64,000 nt of DNA from Saprospiraceae bacterium (GCA_016711125.1 JADJTQ010000005.1:682001-746000); one strand, 5' to 3'; positions 8,974 to 20,768 are shown, counted from the stretch's first letter. Notes: generated by a model from the sequence alone, not told the origin. Numbers and translations: made by a program.

Positions 8974-10061
8974 TTCTTTCTGCGCCAGTTATCATTGATC
9001 ATCCTAAGTACTAAAGTAGCTAATCCATCCATATTGACCGGGCTGTTTGTGAGTAAAACCACGGCCGTTTTGGTTTCAACAATAAAATGAATTGAAGCAG
9101 CATGTCCGGTGGTTTTGCCAGAATGTAAATAGAGGTTTCCGGGTCGTTTGTTTTTAAAAAGATGCCAACCGTCAGCTACAAACGCATTTTTACTTCCTTC
9201 TAATTGTACCTGAGGAATTAATAATCTTTTGAATTGACCAACCTGTTGATCCATGAGTTGCTTACGCATATAGTTGGTGAGATCACCACAGGTACTTTTA
9301 AGTCCCTCGCTGGCTGCAAAAGATTGAAAGTGCCACAGATCTGCCTCACGTCCTGCGCGGTCATACCCTTGGGTGGGATATTTATTGAGATCTTGAAAAA
9401 ATGTGTTTGGCATCCCTTTGGCTTTGAAAATATATTGGTTCAGTAGTTCACTAAGAGTCTGTCCGGTTGCCTCTTCGAGGATGATCTCCAACAGAGCATA
9501 ATTAATGTGCGAATAAATATAAGTTCCGATTTCCATTCGAATGTCAATAGAAGGTAAATAATTTAACAAATCTGACTTCGAATAATGGGCATAGGGATCC
9601 TGGTGGTCAACTTCCCTTTCACCCAGGTTGGCAGGTCGGTTGATAAATCCTGAAGTGTGAGTGAGCAGGTTTTTAACCAAAATGTCATCCAGTAATCTAT
9701 TCCGAACGGGGACCGGGAGATAGTCATTGATTTTTGCCTGTAAGTCTATTTTTTTTTCATCGCTCAGTTTATAGCACATATCTGCAATAAATACTTTAGT
9801 GAGACCTCCCAACTCAAAAATACTGGAATCCGAAAGCTGAGTATGCAACGTATCCTGAAAAACCAATTTGTAAACCGAATCATGATCAATAATACCAAGG
9901 ATAAAATCCGGCATATCATCTGATCCTATATCGGTATCAAACTCGATGATTTTTTCAATCTCCTGGCGAAGAAGCTGATTATTTTGAGCGAAGTTGCAAA
10001 ATGGGAGAACGACAAAGATTACCCAATAGATTTGGAAACCAAGGTGCCATTTTTTTTTCAT
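8970..10061 (-). CDS. Beta-lactamase-fold serine hydrolase lacking the nucleophilic serine
   Basis: The chosen start is MKKKWHLGFQIYWVIFVVLP (signal peptide, cleavage near FAQ). An ATG ten codons upstream would overlap the hscA stop. The fold of class C beta-lactamase and penicillin-binding-like hydrolases is clear: NLLTHTSGF, then YSHINYALLEIILEEATG, and a late HSGKTTGHAASI. The first motif reads FELGGLTKVF, where relatives have FEIGSVTKVF. The SxxK serine is therefore glycine (codon GGT, one base from AGT), and the YxN asparagine is histidine. The lysine remains. Either a point error or an inactive binding protein is possible. Confidence 0.8.
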   Translation of the reverse strand: MKKKWHLGFQIYWVIFVVLPFCNFAQNNQLLRQEIEKIIEFDTDIGSDDMPDFILGIIDHDSVYKLVFQDTLHTQLSDSSIFELGGLTKVFIADMCYKLSDEKKIDLQAKINDYLPVPVRNRLLDDILVKNLLTHTSGFINRPANLGEREVDHQDPYAHYSKSDLLNYLPSIDIRMEIGTYIYSHINYALLEIILEEATGQTLSELLNQYIFKAKGMPNTFFQDLNKYPTQGYDRAGREADLWHFQSFAASEGLKSTCGDLTNYMRKQLMDQQVGQFKRLLIPQVQLEGSKNAFVADGWHLFKNKRPGNLYLHSGKTTGHAASIHFIVETKTAVVLLTNSPVNMDGLATLVLRMINDNWRRKK

Positions 10062-10080
10062 AGTAACATTAGTAGAGACT

Positions 10081-11935
10081 TTAGCTACCAATACTTTTTC
10101 CTTTTATTGCGCTTGCAATCTGGTAGTCCATCGCCTGGTGAGCCAACGGTTCTGCATAGACATTAAGGGTCCTCATCGCCTTTTCGATAGCATTTTTGTT
10201 GTTTGAATTAATACTCTCTTTCAGATTTTCTTTATATCGATTCAGTTTGTCCAGCACCAGAGGATCAAATATTTCATGATTCTGACTGATAAACTTGGTA
10301 GTACTCAAAATGATGTGGTTGGCTTCATTGATGGCTTCCAGCAGTGCTTTTACAGCGATGTCTTCTTGAGCGTGAGTTAGTGAATCGAGAAGCATTTTGG
10401 CCATTTCTTCTTCACTAATGCCATAAGTGGATTTAATTTCAATTTGTTGCATTTTTTGTGAGCGAAGTTCCTTGGCACGAACCTTTAATATTCCATCCGC
10501 ATCGATAATGAATGTAATTTCGATTTTGGGAATTCCAGCCGGCATCGGTGGGATATCCTTCAGTATAAATTCGCCTAGTTTGCGATTGTTTTCTACAAGA
10601 TCTCGTTCTCCCTGAAAAATGGATATTCGTAAGTTTTTTTGACCATCTACCGAAGTGGTATAGTTTCTGGCAGCGCTGACTGGTATCTTCGAATTTCGTG
10701 CGATGATCACGTCCATAAGTCCACCCACCGTTTCAATACCTAATGACAATGGAGTAATATCCAATAGCAACATGTCTCTTTGTTTTCCTGCAAGGATATT
10801 CGCCTGAATTGCAGCTCCCTGGGCTACAACCTCATCTGGATCAAGACTATCATTTACTTTTTGACCAAAAAAGCCACTAACTTCATTTTGAGATAAGGTA
10901 TGCGAGTTGAACCACCTACTAAAACAACATGATCTAATTGGCTTGCCTTAATACCAGCATCTTGCAATGCCTTTTGGCAAGCAAACAAGGTTTTTTGGAC
11001 AATGGGTTTACAAATGGTTTCTAACTCCTCTCTATCCAGCTGCAGGGGAGTTCCGTTAAAGTCGCCTTCAAATGAAGTTTCGTAAGTTAAATGCCTTTTT
11101 GCCCTTTCAGCCAGCAGCCGTAGTTTTTGCCGGTTTCTATTATCTTTTATAATCGACTCTTCAATGTCATGGTTGGTCAACCAGAAGTTAACTATGGAGC
11201 GATCTATGTCATCTCCTCCCAGAAATGTGTCACCACTTGTAGAAAGCACCTCATAAATACCTTGTTCAAGGCGAAGGATGGAAATATCAAAAGTCCCCCC
11301 TCCGAGATCATAGACCGCGATCGTTTGAGCGGTTTGGGTATTTTGGTCTATTCCATAAGCCAGGCTAGCTGCGGTGGGTTCGTTAACGATCCGTAAAACG
11401 TCAAGACCTGCAAGTTTACCGGCATCACGGGTAGCCTGCCTTTGTGCATCATTAAAATAAGCGGGTACCGTAATAACCGCCCTGGTCACCGTTGTTTTTA
11501 AGAATTTTTCAATACGGCTTTTGAGATATTTCAGGATATGTCCCGATAGCTCGACAGGATTGTAAAAGTGGTCTCCGATCTCTATTTTGACCAGGCTTTC
11601 TGTTTCATCATCGATAATATGGTAACTGAAAAATTCCTTGTGTTCTTCAATATCCCGATAACTTTTCCCCATCAGGCGTTTCACAGAAAAGATGGTGCGC
11701 TCCGGTTGTTCAATCAATTTTTCTTTAGCCTGATTACCAACAATGATCTCTCCTTGCTGATCAAAATATACAATGGATGGTACCAGAGCATTTTTCCATC
11801 ATCATCTTTTATGGTGATTGGCCTACCATCACGCATATAGGCGACCAGGCTATTGGTGGTGCCCAAGTCTATTCCGACTATGATGTCATCGGCATCGATG
11901 GTTCCTTCTTTTAAGTTGATTGGAATGGTAGCCAT
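10081..11935 (-). CDS. hscA: Hsp70 chaperone, HscA-like (two homopolymer frameshifts)
   Basis: Joined across two breaks this is an Hsp70 of about 617 residues. It has VGIDLGTTNSLVAY, the ATPase motifs VYDLGGGTFDIS, NEPTAASLAYG and VVLVGGSTRIPYLK, and a substrate domain with ITPLSLGIETVGG. The N-terminus MATIPINLKEGTIDADDIIV and overall length resemble the Bacteroidota HscA used in Fe-S protein maturation more than DnaK. Near 11795 one A is missing from A5 (reading resumes KNALVPSIVYFDQQGEI). Near 10865 one T is missing from a T run (FFGQKVNDSLD). It leads the operon with the serine hydrolase and SUI1 genes. DnaK is the alternative. Confidence 0.82.
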
Positions 11936-12104
11936 TGTCGATCTTATATTTTTGCAAAAATAGGTTTCCTACTGACTTTATTGGTGCTAACAGCTATCTG
12001 CCTTCTATTGTTTATCCAAATCGGTTGAGAAATGACCTGGTTGCATATGAGAAAATCGAATCGACATTAAAAAATTAACAAGATAAACCGCATCTTGTCA
12101 CAGC

Positions 12105-12908
12105 ATGATTTTACAGAATAAGCAAGCCAGATTATTTCTTTTCCTGGGTGGGTTTTTTATTGCCAATGCGCTGATAGCTGAGTTTATCGGGGTCAAAATC
12201 TTTTCACTCGAACAAAGTTTTGGTTTTCTTCCGCTTTCTCTTAATCTGTTTGGCATCGACGATCTTTCATTTAATTTAACTGCCGGAGTTTTGCTTTGGC
12301 CGGTCGTATTTGTAATGACGGATGTCATCAACGAGTATTACGGCAAGAAGGGAGTTCGGATTTTATCGTTTATGGCTGTAGTTTTGATCTTGTATGCTTT
12401 CTTTATGTTTTTCCTGGCCATTAGGCTGGTGCCAGCCGACTTCTGGAGCACGAGTCATATCTCACCTTCCTTAAGTCAGGAGAGTCAGGAAGCCATTCGA
12501 TCAAAAGTATCCGACTACAATTATGCATTTCGGCTGGTTTATGGGCAGGGCATGTGGATCATAGTCGGATCTTTAATCGCATTCCTGATTGGTCAGTTGC
12601 TTGACGTGCTGATTTTTCATCGAATCAAGAAATACACGGGAGAAAAGATGATATGGCTCAGAGCCACCGGTTCTACGCTAGTCAGTCAATTTGTAGATAG
12701 TTTCGTAGTTTTATTTGTAGCGTTTTATATTGGTGCCGGCTGGAGCATCAAGCTGGTTCTTGCAATTGGATTCGTAAATTATATTTATAAGTTTATCATG
12801 GCCATTGTGCTAACACCTCTGATCTATCTTGCTCATAATTTGATCGAACGATATCTCGGACCGGAACTCGCTGAAAAATTAAAAAAGGAGGCATTAGCCA
12901 CCGATTGA
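12105..12908 (+). CDS. Queuosine precursor transporter (YhhQ/VUT family)
   Basis: A 267-residue protein with about six membrane helices. Family motifs include IANALIAEFIGVKIF, the conserved MTDVINEYYGKKGVR, and the C-terminal GSTLVSQFVDSFVVLFVAFY, in which the Gln and Asp residues are invariant. Family members import preQ0 or preQ1 for queuosine tRNA modification across the inner membrane. The gene stands alone on this strand, and its 3' end overlaps the convergent aminotransferase gene by 15 bases. No preQ1 riboswitch was recognised in the leader. Confidence 0.88.
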   Translation: MILQNKQARLFLFLGGFFIANALIAEFIGVKIFSLEQSFGFLPLSLNLFGIDDLSFNLTAGVLLWPVVFVMTDVINEYYGKKGVRILSFMAVVLILYAFFMFFLAIRLVPADFWSTSHISPSLSQESQEAIRSKVSDYNYAFRLVYGQGMWIIVGSLIAFLIGQLLDVLIFHRIKKYTGEKMIWLRATGSTLVSQFVDSFVVLFVAFYIGAGWSIKLVLAIGFVNYIYKFIMAIVLTPLIYLAHNLIERYLGPELAEKLKKEALATD

Positions 12909-14096
12909 CCAATCAACCAAGCTTTGCCATCGCTTTTTAATCCGGCTTACGGCTTCCCGCAGTTCGCTTTCGGCTGCCGCATAACTGAGGCGTATACACT
13001 CGTCAGCGCCAAATGCACTACCACTTACGATGGCAACATGTGCTTCTTCCAAAAGGTACAGAGCCAAGTCATCGGCATTGCTTATCGTTTGACCATTTAT
13101 TGATTTGCCAAAATAGTAGCTAACATCAGGGAATACATAAAATGCTCCCGTAGGCTTATTTACTTGAAATCCGGGAATTTCACTTAGTAATTTTACAAAG
13201 ATATCTCTTCGGGTCTGAAAGGCCTTTCGCATCTCGTGAGTTGGCTCCAATGAACTATTAAGGGCAACCGCTGCGGCCGCCTGATTGAACGATGCAGCCC
13301 CGGAAGTAAGCTGACCCTGGATCTTGTTGCAGGCATCGGCAATCCATTTGGGTGCCCCCATGTAGCCTAACCTCCAGCCGGTCATCGCAAATCCCTTACT
13401 AAATCCATTGATCGTCACAGTACGATCTTTGATCTCATCAAAGCATCCGATACTATCATGTTTGGAAGTGAAATTGATGTATTCATAGATCTCATCAGAC
13501 AAAATTACCACATCCGGGTAATCCTTCAGAACGGCAACAAGCGACTTCAAGTCGTCATAAGTGTAGACAGAACCGGTCGGATTACAAGGAGAAGAAAAAA
13601 TGATAAGCCTGGTGCGATCTGTGAGCGCATCCTTAAGTTGCTGGGCGGTGATGATAAAATCTTGAGTGATATTCGCTTTCACTTCAATTGGTGTGCCTCC
13701 CGCCAGCTTCACGATCTCTTTGTACGAAACCCAATATGGGGCAAAAAGAACAACCTCATCACCCTCTTCAATTAGCGCCAAAACAACATTGGCAATCGAC
13801 TGCTTTGCGCCGTTACTGACTACGATTTGACCTTCCGTAAAGGTAAGTTGATTGTCCCTCTTAAATTTTTCAACGATGGCTTTACGCAAGGCCAGGGTCC
13901 CAGGCACAGGAGTATACTTGGTGTCTCCTTTTTCAAGGGCCTCCATAGCAGCTTTTTTGATGTGTTGGGGGGTGTCAGAATCTGGCTCTCCAATGCTGAG
14001 ACTGATCACTTGATGACCTTTGGCCGCTAAATCCCGAGCCATTTGCGTCATCTTGATGGTGGCTGATTCTTCCATTTCATTTACTCGTCTCGACAA
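12894..14096 (-). CDS. Pyridoxal phosphate aminotransferase (aspartate aminotransferase family)
   Basis: An intact 400-residue class I/II aminotransferase. It contains SLSIGEPDSDTPQHIKKAA, the YTPVPGTLALRKAI segment, the SNGAKQSI phosphate-binding turn, SSPCNPTGSVY with the substrate-binding Asn, ILSDEIYEYI with the Asp that contacts PLP, and TINGFSKGFAMTGWRLGY with the Schiff-base lysine. This pattern is the prokaryotic subgroup Ib aspartate/prephenate aminotransferase type. The substrate is not fixed by sequence. The start MSRRVNEMEESATIKM aligns with the usual family N-terminus. Confidence 0.92.
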   Translation of the reverse strand: MSRRVNEMEESATIKMTQMARDLAAKGHQVISLSIGEPDSDTPQHIKKAAMEALEKGDTKYTPVPGTLALRKAIVEKFKRDNQLTFTEGQIVVSNGAKQSIANVVLALIEEGDEVVLFAPYWVSYKEIVKLAGGTPIEVKANITQDFIITAQQLKDALTDRTRLIIFSSPCNPTGSVYTYDDLKSLVAVLKDYPDVVILSDEIYEYINFTSKHDSIGCFDEIKDRTVTINGFSKGFAMTGWRLGYMGAPKWIADACNKIQGQLTSGAASFNQAAAAVALNSSLEPTHEMRKAFQTRRDIFVKLLSEIPGFQVNKPTGAFYVFPDVSYYFGKSINGQTISNADDLALYLLEEAHVAIVSGSAFGADECIRLSYAAAESELREAVSRIKKRWQSLVDWSIGG

Positions 14097-14230
14097 GCGG
14101 GGATCACTGATAAATTAGTAATTTTTAGAGGTTTAAAAATTCGTGGACAAAAGTATGACAATTTTTTATTTCGAGATATTCATTTAGAAGGATCGACGAC
14201 AGCTACAACTAGAGATTCATAACGAAACCG

Positions 14231-14257
14231 TTGATCCCTTTTTTGTTTCTAACTTTG
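14231..14257 (+). promoter_or_regulatory. Possible Bacteroidota promoter
   Basis: TAACTTTG at 14250-14257 fits the Bacteroidota -7 consensus TAnnTTTG. A TTG lies 16 bases upstream, one base shorter than the usual 17-23 spacing. It is 37 bases before the carboxylase ATG. This is a match to a short consensus only. Confidence 0.3.
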
Positions 14258-14294
14258 AGAAATGGACTTTTGCTCACATCATAAATAACGTAAC

Positions 14295-15596
14295 ATGCAA
14301 GACAAACTGCTCCAGCTAAAGGAACAGACCCAAGTTGCTCTCGAAGGTGGAGGAGCAGAAAGAATTGAAAAACAACATGAAAAAGGCAAACTCACCGCGA
14401 GAGAGCGGATTGAATTGCTTTTGGATCCAGGTAGTTTTGAGGAAATCGGGATGTTTGTGGAGCATCGGGCGATTGATTTTGATATGGCCAAACAGCAATA
14501 TCCCGGAGATGGAGTCGTCACGGGCTATGGTAATATCGACGGTCGATTGGTCTACGTATTTGCTCAGGATTTCACTGTTTTTGGAGGTTCACTTTCCGAA
14601 ACTCATGCCGGTAAAATATGTAAGATTATGGATTTGGCCATGCAGAATGGGGCGCCTGTGATAGGGCTGAATGACTCTGGCGGTGCCCGCATACAGGAAG
14701 GGGTTGATTCATTGGGAGGCTATGCAGATATTTTTTACCGCAATACTCTGGCTTCGGGGGTGGTGCCTCAAATTTCTGCTATTATTTTTACCGCAGAACT
14801 GTGAAGAGACTGCAGAGCGGCTGCCATATGAGGCGTGTGATGAATTGCGCCCGAAGCTGAACACAATACTACCCCCTTCGAGCAATCAGGCATATGATGT
14901 GAAAAAAGTAATTTACGAACTGGTAGACGGGGCTTCTTTCTTTGAAGTGCAACCAGTCTTTGCAGACAACATCGTGATTGGGTTTGCAAGGATAGCCGGT
15001 CGGAGCATCGGTATTGTTGCAAATCAACCTAATAGACTGGCAGGTGTTTTGGACGTTTATAGTGCTCAGAAAGCGGCCCGTTTCGTCCGATGTTGCGATG
15101 CATTTAATATTCCGCTACTGGTCCTTGTAGATGTGCCTGGCTTTTTACCTGGCACCGAGCAGGAATGGAATGGTATCATTTCACATGGCGCAAAGTTGCT
15201 TTATGCATTTTGTGAAGCAACGGTACCGCGTATTTCCCTCATTTTACGAAAGGCTTATGGTGGAGCCTATGATGTAATGAACTCGAAACATATAGGCGCA
15301 GATCTTAACTATGCCTGGCCAACCGCTGAGATCGCTGTCATGGGAGCTAAGGGAGCGTCTGAGATTATTTTTAAAAAGGAGATCAGTCAGGCGGATGACC
15401 CCGCTGCCATGCTTCAGGAAAAAGAATCGCTGTATGCTGAAAAATTCGCCCACCCTATAAAGCGGCAGCCAGAGGTTTTATTGATGAGGTCATCGAACCG
15501 GCAAAAACTCGCTTTAAGTTGATCAAGGCATTTGCCATGCTCGAAAGCAAGGTGAGGCAATTGCCCAGGAAGAAGCATGGTAACATACCTCTCTAA
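14295..15596 (+). pseudogene. Acyl-CoA carboxylase carboxyltransferase beta subunit, internally deleted
   Basis: The N-terminus has KGKLTARERIELLLDPGSF, DGVVTGYG and GGSLSETHAGKICKIMDLAM. The C-terminal half has DVPGFLPGTEQEWNGIISHG, RKAYGGAYDVMNSK and PTAEIAVMGAKGA, so this is a propionyl-CoA carboxylase-type beta chain. After GVVPQISAII at 14784 the sequence jumps straight to FLPQNCEETAERLPYE in another frame. The roughly 80 residues that normally lie between, including the GPCAGGAVYSPA oxyanion loop, are absent, and the total is about 434 codons against about 515. A second one-base break near 15460 restores YKAAARGFIDEVIEPAKTRF and a stop at 15596. As written it cannot be active. Confidence 0.85.
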
Positions 15597-15681
15597 GGGC
15601 CTGTGGCCTTCAAATCCGAAGGAATATGTGATCATATTAAGTATTTATATAATGCTTTAATAATTCATATTTACGAGAATA

Positions 15682-15703
15682 CATATTATGATTTGGCATA
15701 ATA
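15682..15703. promoter_or_regulatory. Perfect inverted repeat upstream of the first giant surface protein
   Basis: ATATTATG (15682-15689) and CATAATAT (15696-15703) are perfect 8-base arms around a 6-base spacer, 41 bases before the ATG at 15744. It could be an operator for a dimeric regulator or a leader hairpin. The region is AT-rich, so chance is not excluded. Confidence 0.35.
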
Positions 15704-15743
15704 TTTGTTAGAAATAGCGTGAGTAATTTTCTAAAATGGTATT

Positions 15744-18700
15744 ATGTCAAATTCAAAGAAAATATGGATAGGGACCCTGGTCTATGCATATTTGATGGCT
15801 ATCCCGCTGTCGGTTTATGCTCAACCATGTCTTCTATCCAGTAATCCCATCCTTGGGACGAACGAAGTTTGTCCCGGGAGTCAGACGCAATATACCATCA
15901 CAGATGACAATCGCACTGATGGCAGTAGTTATAATTGGATACTAGCTGGCAGTGGAGGTCAGATTATCGGACCAACAAATGGTATATCAATCACTATTCA
16001 ATGGCAAAATCTAAATGGCGGCCCCTATGTGCTAAGTTGTATCGAACACCAAGGATCCTGCTGGTATCAAAATGACTTACAGATAACTGTGGCCGATGAT
16101 TTAGCCCGGAGACCATTTAACTGCTTTAGTGAACTAAGTATCCCTTTCGATGAAAATTGCGAGAAGCTAATCTTGCCGGAGCATCTGCTCACGACAGGAG
16201 CCCCTGATTGTCCCCATTCCTTTGTGGTCGAGCTTTCGATCGATGGAACCATACCTGTTCCAAACCCAGTGGGCATTCAATATTTGGGCCAGATCATAAC
16301 CGCAAAAGTCGTACATGCCCTGTCAGGAAGAGCTTGTGTATCGAAGGTGCTTTTAAAAGATGGGAGTGCGCCACAGATTTTTGTGAAAATGATACGGCGC
16401 TTTGTAGCGATCCGTTGGCTTGGGATCCTTTCATCCTCATTTTAAGGTACCAACGGCAATTGATAATTGTCTGCAAAGTGTCAAAGCAGAACCGGAAGGA
16501 TTTGAATGGATACAGCTCTTTAATGACCCGATTTTTGATGCTTACATCGTACGAACCTGGTCAGCTGTGGATAAATATCAAAATAGAAGTACTTGTGAGG
16601 ACACCATTTTTCTTCAAAGGGTCATATTCGATATGATTGTTTGTCCTCCCGATACGATCATTTCTTGCGATCGGCTGCTGATTGACCCAGATAGCATGTA
16701 TTATTTCAATCCCGACCAGCCTTTGACATCAGGAGTCCCTACTTTTAATGGAGATCCACTTTGGACGAAAAGATCTTATTGTGATTTCACTATTAAGTAT
16801 GAAGATCTATACGCCTATAAATGTCCTGGCACCTATACTATACATCGCTACTGGTACCTGAGTCAGATTAGACCAACAATGATTAATGAAGATACTTGCC
16901 ATCAGATCATTGAAGTTGTCGATACAACGGGCCCCTGGGCGAAGTTTTACTCTCCGAATGTGGTGAAGGAAATACATAACGATGTCTATGGACTTCCCAG
17001 CAATAAATCTTACAATACCATTCATTTTCCTACTCTGGACTACGATTGTCTAGCCTATGGCTACTTTCCAAAACCTACTGTCTATGATTTTTGTACGAGT
17101 ACCGATAGCATCATAGTTGATTTGGTTTGGGACAATGGTCATATTAATTACATCAATGGTAGCCCTGAAGCAGATCATCTGAGATTCGAAAATCTCGCAA
17201 AGGGAAAACATATTGTTACAATCAAATTGAGAGACCTGTGTCATAATACTTCATACGATACGTTGATTGTGGTCGCAGAAGATAAACAGGCACCTTATAT
17301 GGTCGTAGATCAACACCCGGTCGTAAGCTTAAATGGTGAAGGCCAGGTGACCTGGATTGATGCATCGGTATTTGATGAAGGTACCTGGGACAATTGCGGC
17401 ATCGAAATTATACTGGCACGGAGAGTGGATTGGTGGAAGAACGGAGTCGACCTGTGCGATAATCTCACACAATTGTGCGGGTATGAGCATGATACGGTTT
17501 ATTGTGCCAATCTGGAGAGTGACAAGCATCTCAACGAAGTAGAGGCTCACTATTTTGAGCAAATGAGATGGTTGAAAGAAGACGGTGGTTCATGTAGTCC
17601 GCTGCTATGGAATGCCTGGCAGTATGATTTATGCAGAAAGGGCACCTTCGAATGCAAATCTTATCCAAAGGATCAATACGATCATTTTAAAAAATTATAC
17701 GGAGCAGTTCCAACTTGCACGGAAGATTTTGAACTGGGTGGACATCATCCGGGTAATATCGACGACTGGGACCGGATCGGTGGTGGGTGGAGTAAAGAGG
17801 TTCCTTTCTTTTGCACGGATGCCTGCAGTGGTCAAAAAGTGACAATTGAAATCATAGCTCTCGATGCTTATTGTAACTATTCGACAATCTGGGTTGATGT
17901 TTTGGTGGAAGATAAATCAGTGCCAAAGGTTCAGCATTATTTGCCCGATTTAGATATTTCATGTTGGGCTTACAATAATTACTACAGAGATAGTGTCGAG
18001 CAGGGACAATGGGAGGTATTCGGTTCGTATCAGAGCTTTAAAATTAGCAACTATACAACGTTGGAAAATCGTGAGACCATTATTTATGATCGATTATGTG
18101 AAACTACCTCATCGGAAACTGAATACTATAAACTCACCCAAGACACGATCCTCAATGGCCTGGTTTTTGAGAATTGTGATCTAATTGTCTATGAAACTCA
18201 AAAAGTACATTTCGAACGATGTGGCAAAGGTTGGATTGAGAGACATTTTGTATTTAAAGGAGGCTGCGGTGGTCCCAAAGCCGACTCACTCAAGGTCATC
18301 CAAAGGATTAACATATATAACGATTGCCCATTACAAGAACATGAAATAATCTGGCCGGCCAAGGATACCACCATTTATGGCTGTGGATACGTAAACATCA
18401 AAACGAACGAACCGAGGTTAAAACATGAAGATGAATGCCGCGAAATTGGCATCCATTATAAAGATCGCATCGTAGAGATTCTCTATAATGCGGATTATAC
18501 CTGTCTGAAGATCATTCGAACCTGGGCGGTAATTGATTGGTGCCGGCAGACCACTCCCTACCATGAAGATTGGATTGGGAATCAGAATTATCATTATTAT
18601 GAATTTGATCAGGTAATTTATATTAAGAATACGGAGGGACCCATAATCTCAGATTGTGATATCGATGCCATTTGCATTGGTGCCAGCTGCACTGCTGATC

Positions 18701-20465
18701 TTCGCAAAAGTATTACCGTAACAGATGACTGTACTCCGGCTGATGATATTAGAGTTTCCTGGGTACTTTATGAAAATACTGAATACGGTTTTTTACCACT
18801 TGATCGGGGTGACTCAAGTTACGCAGAGGTACTCAATCTGCCACTGGGTGACTATAAGTTGGTTTGGCAGGCTGAGGATGCGTGCCACAATATCACATAT
18901 TGCACAGATCAATTTTACGTCAGAGATTGCATCAAGCCATCTCCTGTTTGTCTCACCAGTGCGACCATAAGACTCTTGCCCGTAGATGTCAATCAAGATG
19001 GTCAGATTGATACGGCAGTTGGTGAAATCTGGGCGCAAGAACTCAACGTAAGCAGCTATGATAATTGTTTTCTGGATATTGATTTTCGTTTAAGATTGAA
19101 AGGTACCGGTACGCTGGATCAAAATGGCCAGTTAGTGCCTCCCGATTCGACGCAAAGAGAATCGGGTTTGGTTGCGAAGATATTGGTGTTCAGGAGGTGG
19201 AAATGTGGGTTGTAGATCAATCTGGGAATGCAGATTATTGCCTTGTCCTGGTTACCGTCATCGCTCCGGTCGAAGGATGCCGAGGTGAACTCGGAAAAGT
19301 GAAGGGTACCGTGAGCAGTATCCAGGGAGCCGGAATCGACAAAGTCTTCATATTATTGAAGAACTCAGATGAAACCAGACAAGTGCTCACCAATAATCAT
19401 GGCCGGTATGATTTTGAGTCTTATGCTATGGATGGGTCAAGCTACCAATTATGGCCTGAAAAATACGATAATCCATTAGACGGGATAAACACCTCAGATG
19501 TTATTCGCATATCCAAACATTTGCTGTTAAAAGAGCCCCTGAAAAATGGATTTCAACTGGAAGCCGCCGATGTCAATGATGATGGTGCCGTTTCTGTACT
19601 AGACATTATTACCCTTCGGAAATTATTATTAGGAAAAATAGATTCATTGCCTATTCAGAATCCCTGGCAGTTTTTCAATGTGAACAAGCAATCTCAATCC
19701 TTGCTTTCACTCGGGATAGACTATAAGCCTCTCCTTAACTTTACTGGGGTAAAGATTGGCGATGTTAATGGCGATATCACTAATTATAGTGATGTGGGTC
19801 GAGGTCTGCAGGATGTAGTTATGGTTTATTATACAGATCAAAGGTTCCTGGCTGGGCAGGATCTTGAGGTGTCGATCTTCAGCACTGAGGCACTAGACAT
19901 GGAGGGTTTGCAGATGGAATTGTCACTTGACAAGGGGCGACTTCAACTTGTTAGCGTAGTGGGAGAAAGGATTGGACTCGAAGAAGGCGAGTGGTCCAAT
20001 TTAGATAATCGACTACTGATAAGCTGGATTAACAGAGAGGAAGGTCCTGTGAAAAACGGAGAAATGTTTACGGTGCGATTGAAAACGCTGGGAGATGGTC
20101 AACTTTCGGATGCCATTGCTCTGACATCATTACGACTGAATAGTGAACTATACAATAAAGATCGGACGATCCCACTCAAGTTGCTGCCCAAACTCTCCGA
20201 AACAAGCATGTTTGTAGGCCAAAACGTACCCAATCCTTTTCGCCACAGCACTGCTTTTCAACTACAAATTCCTGAGGCGATGTCTGTGAACATAACGATT
20301 TCTGACCTCACGGGCCATGTCTTCGTACATCGTTCTGAAAGATATCTAAAGGGCCTCCATAAGATGGAGGTTTCTCGTGATCAGCTTGGTGCACCAGGTC
20401 TTTATTTGCTTCAGGTGTCGACCGGAGGTCATCAAACTACCAAAAAAATGATCCTACTGGAGTAG
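15744..20465 (+). CDS. Giant secreted surface protein with dockerin-like, cohesin-like and type IX sorting domains (frameshifted)
   Basis: About 1,570 codons once three breaks (near 16380, 16430 and 19170) are bridged. A signal peptide (ending VYAQ) is followed by Ig/PKD-like and Cys-rich HYR-like segments. Next comes an unnamed conserved block (DEGTWDNCGIEIILARR, then LESDKHLNEVEAHY) and a GGGWSKEVPFFCTDACSG block. Near 19470-19640 is a dockerin-like pair whose second loop is DVNDDGAVSVLD. At about 19830-20180 is a cohesin-like beta domain (GLQMELSLDKGRLQLVSVVG, then LLISWINREEG). The last 80 residues (NVPNPFRHSTAFQL to KKMILLE) form a type A sorting domain. It is probably exported and attached to the cell surface. 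The next gene is a paralogue over the C-terminal 1,000 residues. Confidence 0.85.
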
Positions 20466-20494
20466 GGCAAGAAATACCATTTGATTACTCAATT

Positions 20495-20530
20495 GGCCTT
20501 GTTGCAGTGATGCAATGAGGCCTTTTCATT
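20495..20530 (+). terminator. Rho-independent terminator after the first giant gene
   Basis: GGCCT (20495) pairs with AGGCC (ending 20522) and an inner TTGCA pairs with TGCAA around a GTGA loop, with one TG/TG internal mismatch. TTTTCATTTT follows. It lies 30 bases after the stop at 20465. Confidence 0.75.
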
Positions 20531-20768
20531 TTACGTCATTTGTGTGTTTGAAAAAACAAAATTTGATATATATGTGATATATATATGTATATTCGAACTA
20601 TATTTGAGGCGATTAGAAAGCACCAAATCCAAACAAAAACGAAATAGTCTTGTTTGATTGAGATTTTTGGGACAATGGTTGATTTTTAACTAAAATGTCA
20701 CAATATCTGGGTATTTTTGTGTCACTTGAACATATTAGAGTTATTTAAATAAGATTAAGTTACAGATA
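20531..20768. other. AT-rich intergenic leader without a gene
   Basis: No open frame of coding character is present. It holds an alternating AT run around 20567-20595 (GATATATATGTG repeated with variation). A TATTTTTG at 20712-20719 resembles a -7 element but has no TTG partner at the right distance. Confidence 0.5.

Noticed and set aside
11936..12104. preQ1 riboswitch before the queuosine precursor transporter
   Set aside because: The leader has an A-rich run near 12068 but no matching stem and pseudoknot arrangement could be drawn.
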